Positions 1 through 11,251 of a stretch of DNA of 64,000 nucleotides are shown here, piece after piece. The DNA is from Anoplopoma fimbria. Taxonomy: Eukaryota > Chordata > Actinopteri > Perciformes > Anoplopomatidae. Both the position numbers and the translations under genes were made by a program. The stretch spans positions 5,214,320 through 5,278,319 of the forward strand of contig NC_072470.1 in assembly GCF_027596085.1 (NCBI RefSeq), written 5' to 3'. Numbering within the stretch: position 1 is the stretch's first letter; each line of letters starts with the position of its first letter. The notes under the pieces were generated by a model. The model had not been told where the DNA came from and ran no database searches. It was given only the letters and a program-made list of their open reading frames with translations.

Positions 1-92
1 ACAGCCAGAACTCCTGCATCACAAGAGAGTAAATATTGTATAATTAAAACTCAATAAAAGCATTTGTAAACTGTGGCATATCAAAACATAAA

Positions 93-1221
93 TTAGTACA
101 TTGTGACAGTTGAATAGAGCTCGTTCTCTCTCTGTATGTAGGTGAGGTACGGCTCAATGAGTTCCGGCTCCTGCAGAAGAACACATAGGTTAAATAATAG
201 TAAACTTAACGGCAGATGAAAAAGTATCTGATTAAAAATATTTAAAGCGCAGTACCGTGTTTGCATGACTTGTCAGTTGTTCCTGTTGTCTTCTGTTGGA
301 TAAATGGACAAACAAAATCAGCTCATTACACTTTGTTAATTCACTACACTTTAATTAAGATTATTTTAATTCCTATCAGCACTTTATGAATATAGTCTCT
401 TACCTGTGGTGAATTTTTGTTAGGATAAATCCCAGAATAACTCCAACTATGATGATGAATATAAATACTCCAATAATTGGAATAAAATCAGTTCTGTTGT
501 CATCTTCATCCGCTTAAATATTTCGGAGAAAAGAAAAATCTGTGAGTGTGTAGTCGCTGAAATATACTCTGTGTTGTCCACAATATCATGTAATATTATA
601 TTGTTAGCATAAGCATTGTTTCTTGTCTGGCTTAATAGTGCAACGAATGAAAAAAAGAGGGAAAAAAATGAAGCAAACACACTGGAAACAAAATAAAGAA
701 ATTCATAAAGTTTGAAGCACAAAAACAAGAAAATGAGTCAAATATTTACCTTTCACAGTGATATTCAGATAGAAAATATCCATCCCATCAGTATGTGAAC
801 ACTCACAGGTGTAGCTCCCACTATCCGCTGTTGTTAAATTGGTCAGGTGGAGAAACACAGTCTGATTCTCCATCTTAAGTGTGAATCTGGAGTCACATTC
901 GTACATAAAGTCTTGTCCGTATTGATACAGCAGACGACACTCTTCTCTTCTCATCTCTGTTCTGATCTTACACACTATCAGACTGATGATATGCTCTGTA
1001 GCATTGGTGCATATTGGAGTGACATCTGGTTCTCTCCCAATGGTTTTCACAAGCAGATTCTCTGCAATCAAATAATTAAAGCCAAAAAATCAACGTTAGC
1101 ACCTGTTGCATTTATACTGTATTTGTTAAAGTAGTTCCTGCACAATACCTTTGCTGTCGACATAAACAGTTAGCAGCCGGAGCACAAACCACAGTTTCCA
1201 CCTAACCATGATGCTCAACAT
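93..1221 (-). CDS. Single-Ig-domain type I membrane protein (immune-type receptor-like), five exons
   Basis: I assembled this gene from splice sites; coding exons on the minus strand are 1221-1149, 1061-750, 512-404, 292-256 and 170-93, giving about 202 residues. All donors are GT, all acceptors AG, and phases agree. Exon 1 is a signal peptide (starts MLSIMVRWKLWFVLRLL). Exon 2 is one V-type Ig domain with several cysteines, NQT/NLT sequons and the hallmark DSGSYTCEC. Exon 3 has a short acidic stalk and one transmembrane helix (IPIIGVFIFIIIVGVILGFI). Exons 4-5 make a tail of about 38 residues with three tyrosines (PYLTYI and LYSTV) ending TMY. By family knowledge it is likely a cell-surface immune-type receptor or ligand; the tail tyrosines could bind SH2 proteins but match no canonical ITIM or ITAM. 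I do not recognise a named orthologue. No AATAAA is visible before the window edge, so the 3' UTR probably runs off it. Confidence 0.8.
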
Positions 1222-3400
1222 CTAAAGAGCAGCAGAGCATGTGTTGCTGGCAGAGTACAGTGAGACGTACTGTAGGGAGGAGCACAAACCGACATTTCTG
1301 CATTCCTGTCTGGCAACATTAACTTCACACTCTCAGTTCTCACAGGGGTACGAGGCCGTATGCCGTCCTCTCGAAAGGAGGACACTCTAAGATGAAAAAC
1401 AGTAAGAAAGTTATGTTTCACAGAGAGATTAAGAGGTGTTTCTCCTTCATATGAACACTCAAATCCTTTTAAATATGCTTTTATTGTTAATAAGAGGCAT
1501 TACTCGTGCCTCCAATAGAGGCTTGAAAAAACAGCAAATCTGCAGTCACACACTTTATATATGGTGTTAGCAATAAGCGTAAGACTGGAGTCACATTGTC
1601 TGTGTGATGAAACATTGTGTGGCAGCGGTTTCACAATAGTCTTTCACAATAAAGTGTAACTAAAAGAAATGAGTGACTTCAAGAAAGCTAAGAAAATTTG
1701 TACTATAAGAAATGAATGAAACTCTCCTGTACAGGTCCTCTCCTGTACAATACTGAAAAGCATAAACGTCTGCTGAAGCATAATTGCTAAAGAGATAAAC
1801 TGCGTTTTTACTGCCCATTACAGAGAAGGATGAGCAGCCAAACTTACCGAGTCACAGGGCTTTGTGTTTTTCTTGAAGCAGGAGTCCAAAAGAAAATTGG
1901 ATGTCAAATCTAAGCACTTCAACGACTCTCAAGAACTGTCTGATGTCCAATGACTTAAAATTAGTTTGAAGAGACTTGACACTGATCAAAATTAAATATA
2001 TTATATGTTAGATGGGAAAATATCAACAGATAAATAATAAAAAGAAATAATAAATAATCAGATAAGATAACCTCTCCTATCTGCCTTCTACAGCATTGTG
2101 TTGACTAATTTAATCAAGTTGCACCTTGACAATAACCTCAAGTGTTCAAAGAAGTGTTATTTGTGTATTTATGTGTGTATTTTCCCTGAATGAATGGGTT
2201 GCATTCGTCATTTTTATTGTTATTAATTAGTATTTTTATTTAAGTGCTTTTAGCTGTATCTCTTATTTGAAAAGTGCTGTTTAAATAAACATATTATTAT
2301 TGTTAGATATTATTTTTATTATTATTATTTACTTTTTAAATTTAATTTTAATTTAATTTTTTTATGCAGCAGCAGCAGCTAAAATATACAACCTACCTCT
2401 CATGATCCATAGTATTTTATGTAGCTTTAGTTTAGCTGTAAATTAAAGAAGGAAGTACAACAATCTTCATATAGGGTCATTGTTTACCTGGACAAATATG
2501 AAATACATGATATGTGTTGATAAATAAAGCATGCATTCACCACAAAGCACTGAACTACTATTTACACAGCAATCTAAGGTAGTATTTAAGGAAGTAATAC
2601 ATGATATACTTAAGATAATACATGTTCTGGAAAAGAGAAAAATACTTATTCTATTGAGTTAACTCATCCATTCAAACATCATAAGATGAAATGTGTTTTG
2701 AAAAGGCACATCTGTCTTTTTGCATTTCCTCTGAAAGCTTTGAAGCCTCAAGCCAAAGCATGACCTAGATATACAGTCAAACATGTCTCACAGCACTCAA
2801 ACACTCACTATCACTATGTCCTTGCCCACAGAATGTTGTATTTCATTCAAAAGATAAAACAAGACATACAAATATCTGGTGGTTTTGCAAATGTTTAGCT
2901 ACAGAACCAAGATGTCGGGCCTGCTGGAATTTCAGACAATGTGCAATAAACTAAAAATGAGAAAAGCCTTTTCAAATTGTAACTTTACTCTTAAAACAAT
3001 AGTGTACAAGTGAAGCCAAATCACACAAGATGTTATGAAATGAACTCAATTTAGACACATTAAAAGATTAAGATAAAGAGATTGCAATTCACCTTTGACC
3101 CTCATGGCACATCTTACATGTCCATGTCCACAACCATAGAAAAGTTCACCCTAAATCAGATAGAAATCAAATTATTTTGTACATCATAGGAAGGCCTTCA
3201 TTTCATTATTAGCCATCAAAGGTTTTTCAAAAAATGTCAAAATGGCCGAATATAAAACTTCTCAATCAAAATGAACTTCCATTAAAAAAGAAAACTGAAA
3301 GAGAAGGTATTGAACTGCAACTCCCATTTATTCCACCTTTAAAATGAAGCAGGTTTCACTCTTTCAATCTATTTCTCAGTTTACAGGTGTACTGTATTTA
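1222..3400. other. AT-rich spacer between the Ig gene and GEMIN8
   Basis: The first 200 bases would hold the promoter and 5' UTR of the minus-strand Ig gene, but I see no clear TATA box. The rest is AT-rich with no exon bounded by believable splice sites. It includes a retrotransposon-like tail near 2230-2320. Confidence 0.5.
2225..2330 (+). repeat. Degraded LINE/SINE-like 3' tail
   Basis: The stretch contains a form of the 'aaaagtgctgtttaaataaa' motif followed by (ATT)n-like sequence, which resembles the 3' ends of common fish non-LTR elements. A better preserved relative lies at about 45230-45355. Family assignment is by memory of the motif only. Confidence 0.45.
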
Positions 3401-3425
3401 AATTACTTGCATGTATACAAAGTGT

Positions 3426-3441
3426 CCACTAGGTGGCGCCA
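3426..3441 (+). promoter_or_regulatory. CTCF-like site upstream of GEMIN8
   Basis: CCACTAGGTGGCGCCA fits the vertebrate CTCF core (CCASYAGRKGGCRS) in forward orientation. It lies about 80 bases before the short upstream ORF of the predicted GEMIN8 first exon. Binding is inferred, not shown. Confidence 0.55.
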
Positions 3442-3469
3442 CTTAGCCAGGATTTATTTTGCTGTCGCT

Positions 3470-3537
3470 CAAAGGCTGCTGGGAAATCTTTGTTTCAGGA
3501 AGCAGCATGGGCAGCTAAACAAGTTGACAACAAGCAG
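3470..3537 (+). other. GEMIN8: GEMIN8 non-coding first exon with a tiny upstream ORF
   Basis: A good donor (AAGCAG|GTAAAT) ends this exon at 3537; the 5' boundary is a guess. It contains the short ORF ATGGGCAGCTAA at 3507-3518 (Met-Gly-Ser-stop), so it cannot supply the start of the main protein. It would splice to the acceptor at 4087. Confidence 0.45.
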
Positions 3538-4105
3538 GTAAATGCTCGCTTAAGGGAGGCATTCAGCTTCTTCAGTTTCTATTATTTAACATTTTTCTTC
3601 ATTGGTTATTTGTTGTTAATAGTTATTCTCTATCTTTCAGAATTGGCAGGTTTGCTTTGTGGAATAACGTGTTCAAAGTAAACAGGAAGATTCACTAAAC
3701 TGCATCTTCACTCATGGTAAGGCAGCCGAGAAGGTACAATCCTACCGTTTTTAGCTCACTGAAGGTGTTCTCTGCACAGTATTTATATCCCATAATGACT
3801 GCAAAATAGAAAAGCAGCAGATGCCCATTTACTGGAGCTTTAAGGGCCTGCTGCCCCACAGGAAACTCAGGTGTTATGTCCACAGGAAGTGAAACATTGA
3901 CCCTCTTGTTTGTGCAGCTAAGTGACCACACATTAAATGATTTTTGGTCTTTTTTAACTACAAATAATTCATTGTGCAAAAGTGCCAAGTTTACCTTTTT
4001 TAATTTGAACTGGTAGATTTCTGATGAAACCACTGTGAATAATATGGATATAAGCCTAAGAACTGTGCGTATCTTTCTCATCTGCAGGAGGACGTAAGCG
4101 CCGTG

Positions 4106-4810
4106 ATGTCCTGGTTTTCCAGCCCCGTGTACAGCCGCTACTGGCAGCACTACCAGCAGGCCATGGCCTGGCACCAGAGACACAGGCGAGCCTACCGAAA
4201 GGCCTTGGAGGCTGCCTGCGGCCCCACTTACAGCCAGGAGCAGGGTCCCGGGAGCCGGCGGCAGCGCTATGCAGACTGGAACGCAGGGGAGGAAGATGGA
4301 GAGGATGGGGACGAGGAGACCAGCTCGGACAGCGAGATCGAGTGTGACATCAGCAACATGGAGATCAGCGAGGAGCTTCGAGAGTACTTCGCCCAGACAG
4401 AGAAACACAAAGAGGAGCTGAGTAAGAGAGCAGAAGTTCGAGATTGTCCAACTTGTAATCAGATATCAAAGCTTTGGTTTAAGGTATAGTACAAGATGAG
4501 GAGATGATCTCCTATGTGTCTGAAAATAATCGGTTTTCTTGTCTTCGCAGAGTTGCAGCAGCAGTTGGAGGCCGAGCAGCACGACAGCTACGTGCCGGCC
4601 GACCAGGACCTGCGCGGCGTCTCCTGGCGAAACAACGCGGCTCCTCCCTCGGACCGACCCGGCGAGAGACGTGGGGCTGAGATGAAGAAGCTATACGGCA
4701 AGGACGCCGCTAAGATCCTGGCCATGGAGGCAGCAATGCAGCTCAATTTCGACAGAAAATGTGACCTCACACAGCCCAAGTACTGGCCTGTTATCCCGCT
4801 GAAACTGTGA
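4106..4810 (+). CDS. GEMIN8: Gem-associated protein 8 (SMN complex subunit)
   Basis: Coding exons are 4106-4421 and 4551-4810 (donor CTGA|GTAAGA, acceptor TTCGCAG|AG), giving 191 residues. Gemin8 belongs to the cytoplasmic and Cajal-body SMN complex that loads Sm rings on snRNAs; it bridges SMN to the Gemin6-Gemin7 pair. Recognisable blocks are the N-terminal [16 protein letters not shown] (7-22), the acidic stretch before [20 protein letters not shown] (79-98), a Lys/Gln-rich coiled-coil-like segment around 99-115, and the C-terminal [15 protein letters not shown] (141-155) and [12 protein letters not shown] (180-191). It is shorter than the human protein (about 242), mainly because the variable middle is reduced. 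I chose the ATG at 4106; the same frame stays open to the exon start at 4088, and exon 1 has a stop, so an earlier start is unlikely. Confidence 0.93.
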
Positions 4811-5625
4811 CGGCTGCAGGGATGTAAACTTGTTTGATTTGGAGGAAATCCCCTCTCTGATCTCTCGCTGTGACAGCGGCTTTGTGGTGTAATGGATTGT
4901 GGCTGTCGCTGATGTGAAACTAATGGTGTGGGTTAGCTGAGGGTTACAAGTTATTTTTAAGCACGAAAGAAAAGTTGCATCAATTAGCAAAGCTTCTGCT
5001 TAGCCAGGCGTGAGTGTCACCGACCTGTCAGCTGCTGCTCTACATGAAAACTTGTGATTTTAATGCTACACATTATGTTAGATTTCTTTGTGGATTCACG
5101 CTTTTACAGAAGTTAGTTTTCACAAGCATGCAGCCCTTCCATTTATCTAAGACACTACGTCGTCCTTCCAGCATTGTTTGAGCTAAATTTCAGGACAAAA
5201 AGCTCTAAGAATACAGATGTCAGCTGAGTACCTGTAGGCGATGTAAATATACTGAAACATGCCTGTTTCCTCCTAATCCGTTTCTGTTTCCCCTCTAGCT
5301 CGGTGATGTTACATGCTGCAGTAGCTCCTCTTATGCCTGTCGACTTAGTTTAACCACAAAAACATGTTCAACCCCCTTTCCTCTGTTCAAATGTAGAAGC
5401 GTTCCCGCATGGCTGCGTCTGATATTCCACTTTTCAACAAACACGAAGAGTGATTTGTTGTTGTTTCATCTGCTTCAAAGCCGTTTGTGTGGTTTCTCAG
5501 GAGGGATGTCGACTTTTCTCTTTTATCTTGTGCATCACCACCCAGCCCCTCCTTTTTTTTTAGACTGAAGGATGTATATTTTAGTATAAACTCTGTTCAT
5601 AATAAAGTGTTTACTTTTTGGATTA
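4811..5625 (+). other. GEMIN8: GEMIN8 3' UTR with polyadenylation signal
   Basis: No further coding sequence follows the stop at 4810. An AATAAA hexamer at 5601-5606, followed by a T-rich stretch, is the first strong poly(A) signal, so the transcript probably ends about 20 bases later. Confidence 0.55.
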
Positions 5626-5789
5626 AACCGGCTTTGTCAGTGGTGATTTCTTATGTACCTCTCTTTGTAATGGGAGTCTGGCTCTTGCTTTATATTAATA
5701 CTGCTATAAAGCTTTTAGGCTATACATTTCTACATTCAAAGTGTTGTATATTTATTAAATGACTTTGCACTTGATTAAAGAAGTGTAGA

Positions 5790-6085
5790 GGAAGGATTAC
5801 TCAAACATTTTACTTAGTAGAAGTACCAATGAAGCAACTATGTTAAAGTCCTCCATTCTAAGTATACCTGAAATGACTGCAGGGTTTTAATCCTTAACAA
5901 TGCATTTTCATCATCAATTGTATTTTTTTTTTTTTAATATAAAATCTAACTCAATGCCAATCAATGAAGTGGAGTAAAAAGAACAATATTTCCCTCTGAA
6001 AGTGAAGTTAAAGTATGTAAGATGGCAGGAAATTGAAACACACAGGAATAGTAAAAGTACCTCAATATTGTACTACCAGGTAGAG
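5790..6085 (+). repeat. Old fish interspersed repeat ('gtagaagtacc' type)
   Basis: Phrases such as 'gaagtggagtaaaaagaacaatattt' and 'aaaagtacctcaatattgtact' match a repeat I know from many teleost introns. It is diverged and has no coding potential. The family name is not known to me. Confidence 0.45.
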
Positions 6086-6209
6086 AGATCTTCTAAAATG
6101 TATTGCCATTAGAGATCAATTCCATTTGCTTATCATTGCTTATGATTAACAAGATCACGTGAATATTATAAGGACATTAAATAAATGATAACTTAACAAG
6201 CCTCTAAAT

Positions 6210-6526
6210 CAGTGGTTCTCAAATGGGGGTACGTGTACCCCTGGGGGTACGTGAGATTTAAAAAATATATATTTAAATTAGCATCCATTCAAAAATCCTT
6301 TAAAAATAGTTATTTAATAAATATTCAATAAAATATAAGTGTAAGTTCATAAACTGAATTCAATGCAACAATGCAATCTTCAGTGTTGACAGTTTAATAA
6401 ATCAGACACTGATGGCAGAGCGCTGTGTATTACATCTTTTTTTCAACCAAAAATGCTTTGCACTGGTTAGGGGGTACTTGGCTGAAAAAAATATTTCACA
6501 GGGGGTACATCACTGAAAAAAGGTTG
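6210..6526 (+). mobile_element. Non-autonomous hAT-type DNA transposon (317 bp) with 8-bp target duplication
   Basis: The left end reads CAGTGGTTCTCAAATGGGGG, a typical hAT terminus. The right end, read on the minus strand, is CAACCTTTTTTCAGTGATGT, which resembles the same kind of terminus without its first ten bases (CAGTGGTTCT). Identical 8-bp CTCTAAAT copies flank it (6202-6209 and 6527-6534), the duplication size made by hAT transposases. There is no transposase ORF, so it is a mobilised-in-trans element. It lies about 130 bp upstream of the proposed GPM6B promoter. Confidence 0.8.
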
Positions 6527-6639
6527 CTCTAAATAATAACATTAAGTGTTTATTTATTTTGCATTTTAGTCTCTTTCCTTTTATCCAATAACGCTTGGAG
6601 GCCCATTAAGGACACTTAACGAGGATGAATGGAGCCTGA

Positions 6640-6788
6640 TCCATTTCTAGAGTCAGCCGTGACGTCAGCCCTCCCCCTCCACCCCCGCCCTCCTCCCCCT
6701 CCGATCCCATAACGGGACGTCCAGTTGTTTGCATGCAGACCCCCTCCTCCAAACAACCTGTGGACTTCATCTGGAAACGGCTGAAAAA
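6640..6788 (+). promoter_or_regulatory. GPM6B: Proposed upstream promoter and 5' UTR of GPM6B (isoform 1a)
   Basis: A perfect CRE palindrome TGACGTCA lies at 6660-6667, followed by a C-rich, Sp-factor-like tract (about 6668-6705) and then a non-repetitive leader into the ATG at 6789. There is no TATA box at a clear distance. An out-of-frame ATG at 6733 would matter only if transcription starts before it. Confidence 0.5.
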
Positions 6789-6792
6789 ATGG
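6789..6792 (+). CDS. GPM6B: Proposed alternative first coding exon of GPM6B (ATGG only)
   Basis: The sequence is ATGG|GTAGGA: an initiator codon plus one base, directly followed by a splice donor. Joined to exon 2 at 31485 (GATGCTTC...) it gives Met-Gly-Cys-Phe-Glu-Cys-Cys, the start known for PLP1/DM20 and for short M6 isoforms; PLP1 exon 1 also ends exactly with the start codon plus G. Phase matches exon 2 and the other first exon. Transcript data are needed to prove use. Confidence 0.6.
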
Positions 6793-6854
6793 GTAGGACA
6801 ACTGTTCTCTGCATTCATATTTATGTTTTGATGGCAGTGCCTTCGCTTCTTTTT

Positions 6855-6881
6855 GTTGCTGTTGTTGTTGTTGTTGTTGTT
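6855..6881 (+). repeat. (TTG)n microsatellite
   Basis: A short run of about nine TTG/TTGT units lies just inside the intron after the proposed exon 1a. Confidence 0.8.
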
Positions 6882-7287
6882 ACTTTTTCTGCTTTTTTTC
6901 TGCATGTTTGACTCTAATCTGCATGTCTGCTAATCAGTTTAAAAGGCTCCAACAAAACGACTTCACTTTCACCGCTTCACTCTGATTTTCTTGCAGACTT
7001 ATTTTCTTTTGCCAGTTGATGACAAAGTTATACTTTTATACAGGAGCTCATCTCCAAACTGGTAGTTTTTGGACATCATGGGTCAGTTGCATGTATGCGC
7101 AATTGCGCGCTCGTGCACGGTTATCAGTAGCTGTAACTTTATGTGTGAGAGTGAGTACCTCTTTGTGTTGTTGGCTCCTTCAACTCTGATGAATGTCAAA
7201 CTGTGCCAGCAGCAGAAGAAAATCCCTTTTGTTCCTGTGTATGGAAAAGAAAATGCATGTAGTCCTGTGCAGTGTGCGTTGGATTTC

Positions 7288-7401
<114 letters not shown>

Positions 7402-8466
7402 CATGTCACTGTACAGAGCCAGGGTTAAAGCTTTTAAGGATCAGCACAGGAGCAGAAGATTTCGATACTTATTGCACACATTTCCCAAACTTTTATTAAC
7501 ACGTAATAACTTTTTTTTTTAAATGTGATTTCTATCTGGATATCAACAAAAAAACAGTCCTGTAGTGTCTTTTGTGATATTTCCAGCCAAACGTCACCTC
7601 TTGTGAGGTAAAATGTGAGCTCGCCCTACTGTATCCTTCCCACATAAACTCCTCATGTGAGAGTTGCTGTTGATTGGATTAAGAGGGAATCAGCCGCTGC
7701 CTAGTTGTGGATTAAACAGGCTGGACAAGGTTGAAACCCTGAAGACAATGTCTGTTGTGTACAGTACAGTATCTGTATTTTTATATAAGCTGTACAAACA
7801 GCTCTAAAAAAATAAAGGCCCAAATAAAAAGTTTTAATTTGTCCACTGGGATCAGACTTTCATATCTTGTTTGTAGCTGAAACTGCGTTTAAACACACAG
7901 ATGAATAAATTCCCTGCATACGCATATTTTAGTAGCAAAGTACCCACGATGTTGCCTCTTGATTTTGTGTATTTAATACACGATTTCAAATTGCGGAGGA
8001 CATTTCTAAACTACAGTGGCTTCAGTCTGATGTGGTTTTTAGCTCTGGATCAGTTTGAAGTACCGGATAACATCTAGAAAGTTCTCCTTCAAAAATACAT
8101 AAAGTTCAAGTTCAAATCAGAGCAAGGACATAAAAACAAAGGTACACATACTCTGACATGTGTTTGTGTAGTAAACAGTATTAAAAACAGATAGATGTTG
8201 ACATCGATAACACCAGTTCCTCGTGCGTGAAAAGACAAGCAGAACAAAATAAAACAGCCGAGAAGGTGAAACAGAAAGCACACATTTAGTTAAGATCATA
8301 GAAAACAGATGGTAGCTGTGATCGCCACTGGTTTCCAATTTGTCATGGAAGAAGTGATCAGACCACTATGTATTGGCAGACGTTCAGCATTGAAACCAGT
8401 AGCGTTCAGATTGATCTTATTAGGCCACTGATCCAACACAAGCAACTTTTCCAAGCACTTCTCTTT

Positions 8467-8496
8467 GTCTCTCTCTCTCTCTCTCTCTCTCTCTCC
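8467..8496 (+). repeat. (CT)n microsatellite
   Basis: About 14 CT units in the GPM6B intron. Confidence 0.9.
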
Positions 8497-11220
8497 CATT
8501 CACAACATCTGTTTCCAATAAGGCGGCAGGGCTGTTTATCGCCTTCAGGCCAGTGAGAAGTTGAGAACAGACAGGATGTAGTCAAGTGACATGATTTACT
8601 GCGACGGGGAACCGGAGCACTTTTTTTCTGCGGGAAGCCGTCGTAAACTTCTCCTCTGTCCTCTCCACTTGTTTCGCCTGTTATTCCACCCCAAACTGCT
8701 ACTTTAGTCTCATCATCGTCAGCATCATCATCCCGTCTTTCATCTGCATCTGCTCCTCTCATTGTCTTCATCATTCTTCTTTCCATCCCCCCCCCTCCTC
8801 CTCCTCGCCTCCTTTCCTCTCCTCCCCCTCCCATTGGCGTCCTCCATGGTGAATTGGCTCTTTGTGCTCGCTGCAGTTTCGTCTCGGTGGATATGTGCAA
8901 ACTCATATCCTCTTGCATCCTCTTGCGTCGCTATGCGCTGATCTGCAGGATGGATGCTGAATGAAACAGCCGTCAAGCGGGCAGACTTCAAAGGCTGCAG
9001 ATATTAAAGGATTGTTTTATTCTGAAGGAATAAATGATCACTCAGCTGGAAAAGAAAGGAGAAAGTGGAACGATTCACTGACCTGATTAGAATAGCAGTG
9101 TACCAACGCTTGCAACTGCAGCAATGGTGTCATAATTACAGGCCTGGGATAGTCGAATACAAAACCATAATTATTGTATTTCCTATGTTATTGAGTTGCT
9201 GCAAGCTGATATTTTAAGACTGAACCCAAATTTTGCACGAAAGTTACTTTGTTGAATCTTAAATTTTGCTTCCAATGGTTAAAAAACTGAATGAATGAAC
9301 ATATTTGTATGTGTTGTAATGTGATAGAGTTTAACTATTATAGAATAAATTAAGTTAGCACACTAAATAAAACAAACAGGCAAATTATATATCAAAAACA
9401 TTCAAGCCCAGAGCTGTGGAGCACATTTCCCAGCATTCACAGTTGTTGATTTTTCACTGTTTATTTTTTCCAGAGTTGACACATGTTCATATAAGAGTTT
9501 TGTTCAGCTGATATGTCTCTGGGGCAGCTTTTCAAACAATCTCAAAGTGTTAAATAAGCTCTGATGGTTGTGGACTCATGTCGGCGCTGAAATCGCTGTT
9601 GATTTTACACCCTGAGAGTCATATTAAGACTGCAACCGGCTGCCTTGAGCGTTTTATGATTCTGACTGAACGCTTAAAAAAGAGAGGCAATGCGTGATGA
9701 AGGACTCCATAAATCATGTCTCTGTTGTGGAGCAATTTATACTGCCACACAGCTGATACGCTACAATAGCTTCCTCCATTTAGGACTCTTCGTACCCCTG
9801 AAAATCAGTATTGTCAAGACAGCTTTCTATTGCTCAATGGCCCCAAATTATAACATGACATTTCCATTCAAATGACCAGATTTTGCCGTTTTAAATGCTG
9901 GTGTGACATGGCCTTTGGACTGAGTTTCACAAAAGACAATTAAGTGAGAAAAAGGAGCAGGTATATCAGCTACCTAAAGTGCTGCAGGGTTGACATGTTT
10001 TTGTAGGGAAACTAGGAAGTTAGCTTCAAACTGATTCCCTCAACAGAAAGCCAAAAGAATTTTAACATTTGATTTTGGAGGCAGGTATGCAGGTGGATGT
10101 GGAGCTCAGGTGAGGATGAGAGAGTCGGGAAATGCTGAGGAGGACTGCAGGACAGAGAGAAAGATGGCTCTGCATTGACAGGAAAGTTATTGACTGAACA
10201 AACTAACAACAAAAGTGATAAACTGTTCCGTGACAGAGGGCATCATTCATTGTTCTCCTAATCTCCAACCTCTCCGGCATCTGTACTTCATCTTCCTGTT
10301 GGTAAAATTGATTTTGTGGTTTTATTGATCATTTCTAGGGTGCGATGGATCCAGTGTCAGACTATATCAGAGAAACCTACAACCTGATGTCCAGACAGTT
10401 TTCTCTTACTTCTTAAATGATTTGTTTTTCGTCTTTCTTGGCTGTCTTTTTATGTCTTATTGATTTTGCTATTGATTTGATGTCCTTTGCTCTTCGTATT
10501 GTGATTTTTTTAAGGTTTTGAAAGGTCTTTTTTAGTTTTAGTACCACATATTTTGTGTGCTGTTGATTTGGCCTGACAAGAGGCTGTAGAAGAGACTACT
10601 TTTTCAATATTTCAAACATGCATCCATGTCACACACCCACCTCCCAACCCCTATTCGCTTTCATATTTAGTCTGCTAGTCTTCCTTGTCCTGGGCGTTTT
10701 AATCTCAGCCCAACGGCTACTCCGATGTGTCAGAATCAGTCGTTGTCGAGAGGACCTGTTGCCATGGCGACGCGGCGATGCACAAAGCTCCGAGGCGGGG
10801 TGTCATCTCCAATGGAACAGTCATTCATCTGATCACACGAGCCCACATGGGCAAATATGAAGAAAAAAATTATAATAATATATATATAGAGAGATATATA
10901 CACACACACAGACATTCTCCGTCACCTCCCCCTGCCGCTCTGCCACCCCTGGAGTGATGATGATGATGATGAGGATGAAGATGATGATGATGAACCCACC
11001 CTGCTTTGCTTTTCCTCCACACAGTGACTCACGGTGTGCCACGCTGTAGATGAAAGCAGCTCTTATCCCACATCGCTGCTGGCGTGTGCTGCCGTTCAGT
11101 ACAGTAGGTCACAGGTGCATCAGCTCCTGAGTCACATGACTCTAGAAACGGTCACATGATGCAGGCAGGCAGCCGTGAAGGTGGATGGCTGGGTGTGTAT
11201 GTGTGTTGAATTGGGGTGGG

Positions 11221-11251
<31 letters not shown>

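Noticed and set aside
3695..4408. 237-codon minus-strand ORF opposite GEMIN8 exon 2
   Set aside because: It is an antisense shadow of the GC-biased GEMIN8 coding exon plus intron sequence.
8406..8918. 170-codon Arg/Glu-rich minus-strand ORF
   Set aside because: It is low complexity from CT-rich DNA, with no domain and no splice context.
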